From positions 1-10,891 of the forward strand of contig JBKJLF010000854.1 in the NCBI GenBank assembly GCA_046597185.1: a stretch of DNA of 10,891 bases, in the 5' to 3' direction. Under the pieces are notes generated by a model. It was not told where the DNA came from and searched no databases. It saw only the letters and a program-made list of their open reading frames with translations. Every line of letters begins with the position of its first letter. The first letter of the stretch is position 1. Origin of the DNA: CAMBDR01 sp046597185. GTDB lineage: Bacteria > Pseudomonadota > Gammaproteobacteria > Burkholderiales > Burkholderiaceae_D. Of this stretch, positions 1-5,537 are shown one piece after another. Position numbers and translations under genes: made by a program.

Positions 1-2
1 GC

Positions 3-650
3 AAAACCCTGAACCAGCAACAGAGTCTTGCCTTAAATGGCCCACTACACCAACAAGGGCCAGGCGATATTAATCGCTGGATGGGGTTGCCGTGGCAGGC
101 TGACACCGCCTACTGCCGCGCCGGTTACGATACCGCTTACGACCCGTTCGCGCCCACCTTCTGGCCCGCACGCGTACCCAACCACGTGCTGACCGCGCGC
201 GACTACGCGCTCGTCATCGACCCCGCGCAAAGCCACGCCACCCGGGTGGAAGCCTTCACCCAACGCACCAGTTGGAACAAGCCTTTGCACGGCAGCACGC
301 CGCAACAAATGGAACAAATGGTGCGCATCTACGGCTCCATGGGTTTGCTCGAAGTGCTGCCCGGCGTAGCGGATGACCCGGCCTTCCCGAAAGTGATGAT
401 GGTGGCAAGCTATGGCCCCGACGTAGCTCCAGCCGATGCGGCAGAAACCGCCGATCAGGTGGCAGACGGTGTGACTACACTGGCCAGCGCCACAGCACCG
501 GCCGCAGCACCGGCCGCAGCACTGGCCGCAGCACCGGCCGCAGCACCGACCACAGCGTCAACCACGCAACGCACCTTACCACGCGGTGCCAACTTTGCCA
601 CCCATGAAGAGGCGAATGAAGCGCCACTACCCCATTCGCGCCGCAAATAA
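3..650 (+). CDS. lodA: LodA-like quinone-cofactor (CTQ) amino-acid oxidase, 3' part
   Basis: The last 215 codons of a gene that enters from the left; the N-terminal part and start lie outside the window. The text resembles the C-terminal region of LodA, the L-lysine 6-oxidase of Marinomonas, and its glycine-oxidising relatives. In LodA a Cys and a Trp about 65 residues apart are crosslinked to cysteine tryptophylquinone. Here the motif LPWQADTAYCRAGYD puts a Cys at 114-116, and QRTSW puts a Trp at 273-275, 53 residues later; I infer these are the cofactor pair. Family members oxidatively deaminate amino acids, releasing hydrogen peroxide and ammonia. The substrate cannot be read from this portion. 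The end is an Ala/Pro/Thr-rich tail made by a 12-bp DNA repeat. The gene directly downstream is the matching flavoprotein lodB, which strongly supports the call. Confidence 0.85.
   Translation, partial: KTLNQQQSLALNGPLHQQGPGDINRWMGLPWQADTAYCRAGYDTAYDPFAPTFWPARVPNHVLTARDYALVIDPAQSHATRVEAFTQRTSWNKPLHGSTPQQMEQMVRIYGSMGLLEVLPGVADDPAFPKVMMVASYGPDVAPADAAETADQVADGVTTLASATAPAAAPAAALAAAPAAAPTTASTTQRTLPRGANFATHEEANEAPLPHSRRK
492..551 (+). repeat. 12-bp tandem repeat, five copies, in lodA tail
   Basis: Five head-to-tail copies of a 12-bp unit close to GCAGCACCGGCC, differing only at single positions (first base of copy 1, one T in copy 3, one A in copy 5), followed by a degenerate sixth copy. Each unit encodes Ala/Thr-Ala-Pro/Leu-Ala/Thr, so copy-number changes keep the reading frame. 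It lies after the conserved LodA domain and probably forms a flexible linker or tail. Confidence 0.9.
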
Positions 651-664
651 GCCGGACTGCGCCG

Positions 665-1873
665 ATGCCAAAGTTTGAGCCAAAACCCAAGCCCTGGCCA
701 GCACAGTTCGAGGTCGCCATCGCCGGTGGCGGCCCGGCGGGCTGCGCGGCGGCGATTATTTTGGCCAAGGCCGGACACCGGGTGCTGCTGGCAGACGCCG
801 CCCCCGGCGGCACCTTTCGCGTCGGCGAAGGCTTGCCGCCAGCAGCGCGCTCGTTGTTAAATGATTTGGGTGTGATGCCGCAGTTTTTGGCCGACCAGCA
901 TCGCACCAGCTTTGGCAATGTGGCGCTATGGGGTTCGGAGCAGCCACAATCGAGCGACTTTTTATTGCAGTTGCAAGGCCATGGTTTTCAACTGGATCGA
1001 GTGCGCTTTGATGCCATGCTAAAGCAAGCCGCACAGCAAGCAGGAGCCACCGTATTACAGCGCCAGCGCCTCACCTTATTGGATAGCGGCACGCCCGATA
1101 CCAACAGCGCCATTCACCTGCAACTGCAAGCCAGGCCGGGTACTGAAGCGACCAGCACGCAAGCCCACTGGCTAGACGGTGAGCAAATCAGCGCCGATTT
1201 TTTGATCGATGCGACGGGCCGCAACGCCAGTCTGGCGCGCAAACTGGGGGCCACGCGGGAGCAGTTTGATCAATTGCTGGCCTTCCACACCTTACTCGAA
1301 TCGCCCCGACCAACCGACCAGGATGGCCGCACCTTCATTGAGGCCGTGGCCAACGGTTGGTGGTATAGCGTGTTACTGCCATCCGGGGCGCGGCTGGTGG
1401 CCTTTTTGAGCGATGCGGATTTGGTCGATAAGGCAACCCTGCTCTCGCCCACAGGGTTTTACCAGCAACTGATGGCAACCCGGTTTTTAAGCCAACTGTG
1501 CAAACAACATGGCTACCAAATTAGCCGCACGCCCTTGGGCGCGGATGCTTGCAGCAGCCGCTTGCAGCAAATCGCCGGGGCTAACTGGTTGGCCGTGGGT
1601 GATGCGGCACTGGCGTTTGACCCATTATCATCACAAGGCATTGCCAACGCCATGTATTCCGGCATGGCTGCGGCACGTGCATTGCACACGCATTTGAGCA
1701 CGCATCAGGCCATGTCTGCAAACCCGGCCCCGGTTCTGCAACAGTACGCGCAGCACTTGAATCAAATCTTTAATCGTTATCTGGCGCACCGCCACAGCTA
1801 TTATGGCGACGAAGGGCGCTGGGCCGATCAGCCTTTTTGGCAGCGTCGCCAAACAAACATGGAGCAGATTTAA
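665..1873 (+). CDS. lodB: LodB-like FAD-dependent oxidoreductase (CTQ maturation partner)
   Basis: A 402-aa flavoprotein beginning 14 bp after the lodA stop, so almost certainly cotranscribed with it. The N-terminal Rossmann motif AGGGPAGCAAAI (Gly21, Gly23, Gly26) binds the ADP part of FAD. A GEGLPPAARSLL segment near residue 55 and the second FAD motif GDAALAFDPLSSQG near residues 312-325 are typical of the p-hydroxybenzoate hydroxylase / tryptophan-halogenase-like fold. LodB proteins are encoded beside LodA and are required to form the oxidase's quinone cofactor inside the cell. No signal peptide or membrane segment is visible. The ATG at 665 has only a weak ribosome-binding site, consistent with translational coupling to lodA. 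By domain alone it could be a halogenase-like enzyme, but the neighbour makes LodB much more likely. Confidence 0.88.
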   Translation: MPKFEPKPKPWPAQFEVAIAGGGPAGCAAAIILAKAGHRVLLADAAPGGTFRVGEGLPPAARSLLNDLGVMPQFLADQHRTSFGNVALWGSEQPQSSDFLLQLQGHGFQLDRVRFDAMLKQAAQQAGATVLQRQRLTLLDSGTPDTNSAIHLQLQARPGTEATSTQAHWLDGEQISADFLIDATGRNASLARKLGATREQFDQLLAFHTLLESPRPTDQDGRTFIEAVANGWWYSVLLPSGARLVAFLSDADLVDKATLLSPTGFYQQLMATRFLSQLCKQHGYQISRTPLGADACSSRLQQIAGANWLAVGDAALAFDPLSSQGIANAMYSGMAAARALHTHLSTHQAMSANPAPVLQQYAQHLNQIFNRYLAHRHSYYGDEGRWADQPFWQRRQTNMEQI

Positions 1874-1883
1874 GGAGATGTAA

Positions 1884-1914
1884 GGTGCGCACCAGACAAC
1901 AGCCAATGCGCACC
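1884..1914. terminator. Inverted repeat after lodB, possible terminator
   Basis: GGTGCGCA at 1884-1891 is the exact reverse complement of TGCGCACC at 1907-1914, giving an 8-bp stem with a 15-nt loop, 10 bp after the lodB stop. No T-run follows on either strand, so it is not a canonical intrinsic terminator. It may stabilise the 3' end or serve another role. Confidence 0.35.
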
Positions 1915-1921
1915 AACCCGC

Positions 1922-1978
1922 CTACTTGAACGCATATAACAAACAGACCGACACAAACATCATGATAAACGCTTTCAT
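1922..1978 (-). CDS. Possible 18-aa hydrophobic peptide
   Basis: A tiny minus-strand ORF from ATG at 1978 to TAG at 1922 encoding MKAFIMMFVSVCLLYAFK. It is a Lys, a hydrophobic core of about 15 residues and a terminal Lys, the look of a minimal membrane-inserted peptide. A strong Shine-Dalgarno sequence, AGAGGGAGG, ends four bases before the ATG, which is why I list it. It lies downstream of, and in the same direction as, the 123-aa unknown gene. Nothing else confirms that it is a gene; so short an ORF can arise by chance, and I know of no named family for it. Confidence 0.3.
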   Translation of the reverse strand: MKAFIMMFVSVCLLYAFK

Positions 1979-2008
1979 ACGACCTCCCTCTATTAAAAAA
2001 CACCCCCC

Positions 2009-2039
2009 AAAAAAACTTTCCTCACAAGCCGAGTGCGAG
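2009..2039 (-). terminator. Weak candidate terminator of the 123-aa gene
   Basis: On the minus strand, directly after the TGA at 2040-2042, CTCGCA and TGTGAG (2034-2039 and 2021-2026) can pair with one G-U wobble around a 7-nt loop. Five bases later comes a run of seven T (2009-2015). Stem and spacing are poor for an intrinsic terminator, but position and T-run fit one. Confidence 0.3.
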
Positions 2040-2411
2040 TCATGCTGCGCACCCATACAAAGAAAGCATGGCAAATTCCCGCGTATCCACGCGTGCTTCC
2101 CGGGTTTGCTGCAAGGGTTCCGGTGCGCCTTGCAAGACATGCAGCAAGCGCGCATATAAACCCTTGCGCCGCACACTGCTATCCACAATCGCCGCCTTCA
2201 CATGATCCACACCTATGCGCCCAACAAAGTGAACCGTGCTCTCCAAATACCAGCCCTGCTCCCGATATAATTGCAAAAATGCGCCGAGGTATTCCATCAA
2301 TTCTTCCTGGCTCTTAAGTTGTGCCAAAAACTGTGCCACCTCAAACTTAACCCCACCTTGCCAGTAATTTGGGAACTTCAGCAATTCTTCCAGCTTACTT
2401 ATTTCGGCCAT
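2040..2411 (-). CDS. Hypothetical protein, 123 aa
   Basis: I do not recognise this protein. I chose the ATG at 2411 (MAEISKLEELLKF) because GAGAGG lies seven bases upstream; the frame stays open for another 15 codons to 2456, but without a better start. The product is soluble-looking and mostly helical in character: a charged helix at residues 4-12, an aromatic segment FPNYWQGGVKFEVAQ, a Leu/Glu-rich stretch to about residue 50, then a strand-like YLESTVHFVGRIGVDHVKAAI region and a basic patch SSVRRKGLYARL. There is no signal peptide or membrane segment. It follows the TIR fragment on the same strand with a gap of about 350 bp, so it probably has its own promoter. A role with the TIR remnant is possible but unsupported. 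Confidence 0.6.
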   Translation of the reverse strand: MAEISKLEELLKFPNYWQGGVKFEVAQFLAQLKSQEELMEYLGAFLQLYREQGWYLESTVHFVGRIGVDHVKAAIVDSSVRRKGLYARLLHVLQGAPEPLQQTREARVDTREFAMLSLYGCAA

Positions 2412-2763
2412 ATCATTACCTCTCATCACCAGATCGACACGCATCATTGTAACCATCCCGAAAATCTTTATCAGAGTATGAGCAAAATGAATGCCAGCTC
2501 TTGGCTAAACTTGGCTTGCCCTGGTTTGGGGTGGAAAATCAGGCAAAATCCCTAAATTGCCGCGCCAATTCCCCCTTTTTTCAGATTTGCATTGACTTGG
2601 CGCAAGCCGGGGTGGGCAATAGTGCGGTGAGGCAAGTTTTTTGGGTTAATCGGCGCAGCGTGCCATGCACCAATAGCTGGCATGCATCACCAAAAGAATA
2701 CGTCGTGAGGACGATGGCTGCACCATTATTGACGCACTGCAGCATGACAGCAGCTATAACATC
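2412..2763. other. Intergenic region, no convincing gene
   Basis: About 350 bp between the TIR fragment and the 123-aa gene. Open frames here lack ribosome-binding sites and recognisable protein motifs. The only structure I see is an imperfect palindrome at 2555-2570 (AATTG and CAATT arms around CCGCGC), followed by a C5T6 run. The region may contain the promoter of the 123-aa gene or decayed remains of the TIR gene's 3' part, but I cannot recognise any TIR sequence in it. Confidence 0.5.
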
Positions 2764-3072
2764 CTATACCAGTTGTGCCTTGTCCTCCAGCACACCGACC
2801 CGGACGTAATACACCGACAAAATCAAATCATTACGCCCAAGCTGCTTTTCACGCAGCACAAAGCGCGCCATTTCGGCACGGCACGCTTCGCTCTTAAAAA
2901 ACTTGGGTGTAATAATAGGGATCAACAACTTCACCGAATCGAGCGAGTCGTCCAGCCGCTGCTGCCATTGCTGGCCCCACACAATATCAATATGATCCTG
3001 AAAAATATCAAAGCTGTCATCGCCGCTTTGCATGCGTACACTGCTATCACAAGGCGGCGGCAATCTTCCCAT
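2764..3072 (-). pseudogene. TIR-domain protein fragment, N-terminally truncated
   Basis: A 102-codon frame whose residues from about 14 onward match the middle of a bacterial TIR domain: FDIFQDHIDIVWGQQWQQ (strand B / BB-loop region), then SLDSVKLLIPIITPKFF, the SEACRAEM motif containing the Glu that is catalytic in TIR NADases, and LGRNDLILSVYYV leading into VLEDKAQ. What is missing is the opening strand with its usual F-I-S-Y start, and also the sequence normally following VLEDKA, as the frame stops at TAG 2764-2766. Only 14 bp separate its first ATG from the stop of the AraC gene, so no room exists for the missing N-terminus. I infer a decayed remnant, perhaps of a defence or signalling gene, unlikely to be active. 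Confidence 0.65.
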
Positions 3073-3086
3073 GCACAGTAAGCAAT

Positions 3087-4007
3087 TTAACGCAACGCAA
3101 CATAATAATCGAGCTTGGTATCGCCTTCAAACGGTGAGCGATCCGGGTCGAAGCGGCAAAAGGTGGGGGCGTTGGCCAGGGTTTGGCCGGATTCCGGCAG
3201 CCAGGCACCGAAAATATAATGCATCGTGTATTCCCATGCCACGCCCGAGCCAGCATGGCTGAAAATGGCATTGCGCAATTGTGGCCGCACGGCAGTAATC
3301 ATGCCTTCGGGCACATCGGAAAAATCCTTCACTTCCACGCAAGGCAAGACAAACATGCGGATATGGCGCTCGCTACTGCTGACAATATCGCACAGCAAAC
3401 AGGCGCTATCATCCACCCTGCGCCCCACTTCCGCCAGGCGCGCACTAAAGGCTTGCCACACGGGCGCTGCCAGTTGCTGCAAATCAAACGCTTCATGCGG
3501 TACGGTAATGTCAGCTTTCACCCCCACCAGGCGTAAGGCGGGCGAGAGTTCGATGCGCGGCTCCAGCCCGACATTGGTGTGCAAATGTTCCAGATAAGTC
3601 TGGCAAATTTGCGGCTTCATGCGCGGGAAACCAAAGGCTTGCTTTTGCTGGCGAAATTCACGCGGGGTGGTGGCAAACTGGGCGCGGAAGGCGCGGGTAA
3701 AGGCTTCGTTGGAATCAAACCCGGCTTCCAGCGCAATTTCCAAAATATTCAAATGCGACGCCAACAGCGCCGTGGCGGCATACGACAGGCGGCGACTGCG
3801 AATATAGTTTTTAACCGTCTCCCCCACGGTAGCGCGAAACACCCTCTGAAAATGCCATTGCGACATATCCGCCACCTGGGCTAAATCCTTGATGCCAAAT
3901 TCTTCCTGCAAATGGTCTTCGATATAATCGATCGTGGCCTGAATGCGGGTAATCGACAGCGGTATGCCCGGCTCGGTCGTGCCATTAGAATTGACTTTAT
4001 TATTCAT
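3087..4007 (-). CDS. AraC-family regulator with GyrI-like ligand domain
   Basis: A 306-aa transcription factor of the Rob/MarA type with its DNA-binding domain first. Residues about 18-120 form the AraC double helix-turn-helix: FGIKDLAQVADMSQWHFQRVF is the first HTH region, and ILEIALEAGFDSNEAFTRAF followed by TTPREFRQQ is the second. Residues about 150-305 resemble a GyrI-like/SOUL-type effector-binding domain (PRIELSPALRLVGVKADI near its start, DTKLDYYVALR at the end). The ligand is unknown. I chose the ATG at 4007, which overlaps the 3' end of the upstream esterase gene by 8 bp and suggests translational coupling. A TTG at 4040 would add 11 residues and is directly preceded by an in-frame stop. 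It probably controls its own operon and perhaps the divergent amylase; this is inference. Confidence 0.88.
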   Translation of the reverse strand: MNNKVNSNGTTEPGIPLSITRIQATIDYIEDHLQEEFGIKDLAQVADMSQWHFQRVFRATVGETVKNYIRSRRLSYAATALLASHLNILEIALEAGFDSNEAFTRAFRAQFATTPREFRQQKQAFGFPRMKPQICQTYLEHLHTNVGLEPRIELSPALRLVGVKADITVPHEAFDLQQLAAPVWQAFSARLAEVGRRVDDSACLLCDIVSSSERHIRMFVLPCVEVKDFSDVPEGMITAVRPQLRNAIFSHAGSGVAWEYTMHYIFGAWLPESGQTLANAPTFCRFDPDRSPFEGDTKLDYYVALR

Positions 4008-5076
4008 AAATGGGGTCGGTATGGTGTTCAGCGGGGGCAATTAATTCATTATGCCCGGTAAAAAATTCAGACACGGCGATCAATAAATCGCGCGTAATGG
4101 TGTTCCAATAATGCCAGGTGTGGTCACCATTGATGCGCATATAGTCAAAGCGTATGCCATTTTTACGCAAGATGGCGGCGAAGCGTTCATTGCGTTCAAA
4201 CACGTAATCTTCGGTGCCACAATAGAGCTTAATACCCGCTTCAATCGACAGCGTTTGCTGCGCCAACTGTTCTAAATATTGATTGGAAAAAAACGCACTC
4301 ACCGGGGCCGCAAAACCAAAGTTTTCCGGGTATTCATGCAACAGCCGAAACGCCGACAAAGAAAATTGCGACATCCCCGCCACCGCCGCAAACTGCGCAC
4401 CCGCAGCCAAGGAAAAATGATTGTGCAGCCATGTGTATAAATCGGTACCCAAAAAGTCGGTGTAAGCATCGGCTTGTTCACGCTCACAAGTATCGGGCAT
4501 GACGATGATAAACGGCTCGATCAGCGATTGCGCCAGTAAGTTGCCCATGAATTGGCGGATCATGCCATTGCTCTGCCATTGGTTGACCTTGGTGCGGTAA
4601 CCATGCAACAAATACAATAACGGATAAGCCTTACGCTGATTATAGCCGGGCGGCAGATACAAATGAAAGCCGATAGTGCGCGAGAGCTTGTCGGAGTAAA
4701 TTTCAATGCGCACAATTTCGCCATAGGGAATGGCTTGCCGCATGGCCCAATCGCCATCCCCAATCAACAGACAGGAATGGTAGCCACCCCAGCCGTCATC
4801 GGCTTTGAGTGGATTGACCGGGTCTTCGACAAATTTTTCATCGACGATAAATTTGTAACACCACTGCCCTTGGCGCAAGCGCAAGGTGGTGTGCCAAAGC
4901 CCGTCGGGCGAACGCTCCAGCGGGATGGGCGACTGCTTCCAATCCGTCATTTCACCAATCAAACTCACTGCGTATGCTTGCGGCGCATGCAACTGAAAAC
5001 GCACGGGCACCAACGCACCCGAGAGTTCGAGGTGGGTGGTTAAAATCGATTGCAGTCCTATGTATTCGGGATTCAT
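4000..5076 (-). CDS. Esterase-D/enterochelin-esterase-like hydrolase with N-terminal glycogen-binding-like domain
   Basis: A 358-aa two-domain protein. Residues about 20-110 form an E-set beta-sandwich like the AMPK-beta/CBM48 domain: VSLIGEMTDWKQ, GLWHTTLRL and WCYKFIVDEKFVEDPVNP are its usual landmarks. Residues about 125-345 are an alpha/beta hydrolase of the esterase D / enterochelin esterase group, with strand YPLLYLLHG (oxyanion region), nucleophile Ser236 in AGMSQFS, acid Glu289 or Asp290 in CGTEDYVF, and His319 in GDHTWHYW. There is no signal peptide, so it is likely cytoplasmic. The substrate is unknown; relatives cleave siderophore, feruloyl or acetyl esters. The start is uncertain: the ATG at 5076 lies just before the conserved domain, while an ATG at 5151 adds 25 residues with no family resemblance; neither has a strong ribosome-binding site. 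It overlaps the AraC gene by 8 bp. Confidence 0.82.
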   Translation of the reverse strand: MNPEYIGLQSILTTHLELSGALVPVRFQLHAPQAYAVSLIGEMTDWKQSPIPLERSPDGLWHTTLRLRQGQWCYKFIVDEKFVEDPVNPLKADDGWGGYHSCLLIGDGDWAMRQAIPYGEIVRIEIYSDKLSRTIGFHLYLPPGYNQRKAYPLLYLLHGYRTKVNQWQSNGMIRQFMGNLLAQSLIEPFIIVMPDTCEREQADAYTDFLGTDLYTWLHNHFSLAAGAQFAAVAGMSQFSLSAFRLLHEYPENFGFAAPVSAFFSNQYLEQLAQQTLSIEAGIKLYCGTEDYVFERNERFAAILRKNGIRFDYMRINGDHTWHYWNTITRDLLIAVSEFFTGHNELIAPAEHHTDPIYE

Positions 5077-5173
5077 GGTGACAACCGTATGAAAAAAATC
5101 CGGATTCGATGATGATGGTTCAGCCCGCCATTGTAGACGAATAACGCCCATTCACAGGGCAAATATCTATCGC

Positions 5174-5202
5174 AAAATAGTGATATAACCCTCACTAGAC
5201 AA
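5174..5202 (-). promoter_or_regulatory. Candidate sigma70 promoter for the esterase/AraC pair
   Basis: On the minus strand TTGTCT (5197-5202) and TATTTT (5174-5179) are separated by exactly 17 bp, a good match to the housekeeping -35/-10 pattern. Transcription would begin near 5167, upstream of both possible esterase starts. Identified by eye only. Confidence 0.4.
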
Positions 5203-5537
5203 CAAACCACGCCTTGCCGTCAAGTGAATTCATATTATTTTTCACATCAGCACAGAAAATCAAATGTGTAAAAAATACCTGTGTTAAAAAGGAAGGCCGC
5301 ACTCTATTCGCGCAGAACAGGCTCAGATCAGGCACAAAATTGGTGCAGAGCATCATCTGCAAAAGATCCGTCGCACCAAAAGCAAACAAAATTCTGGGCA
5401 ATAGCACAGAATATCAAGTCCCGATCAAATCAATCCATTACATTACTTCCATGGCATCAAAATTTACGAAGATACGTTAAATTGGTGTCGAATAGAAAAA
5501 ATTAAATTCATCGAAAATCATACAAGGAAAGAGACAA
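5203..5537. other. AT-rich divergent intergenic region upstream of the amylase
   Basis: About 335 bp without a credible gene, lying between the minus-strand esterase promoter and the plus-strand amylase. It is clearly more AT-rich than the flanking genes. Two similar segments, TGTGTAAAAA and TGTGTTAAAAA, lie 15-16 bp apart at about 5264-5290 and could be a tandem regulator site. Just before the amylase ATG at 5538 is AAGGAAAGAGACAA, a good ribosome-binding site. I could not assign a confident amylase promoter. Confidence 0.5.

Noticed and set aside
475..918. Minus-strand frame with a repeated Arg-Pro-Val-Leu pattern
   Set aside because: The repeat is only the reverse reading of the 12-bp lodA tail repeat, and the frame overlaps lodA and lodB, which have clear homology.
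2501..2809. 102-codon plus-strand frame over the intergenic gap
   Set aside because: It overlaps the TIR fragment, has no ribosome site, and its composition is not protein-like.
4008..4040. TTG start at 4040 for the AraC gene
   Set aside because: The added 11 residues are proline-rich and unlike the family, there is no ribosome site, and an ATG at 4007 lies nearer the HTH domain.
4663..5043. 126-codon plus-strand frame
   Set aside because: It is antisense to the esterase's glycogen-binding-like domain, which has clear similarity.
5195..5407. 70-codon minus-strand frame in the AT-rich divergent region
   Set aside because: No ribosome site or recognised motif, and it overlaps the candidate promoter region.
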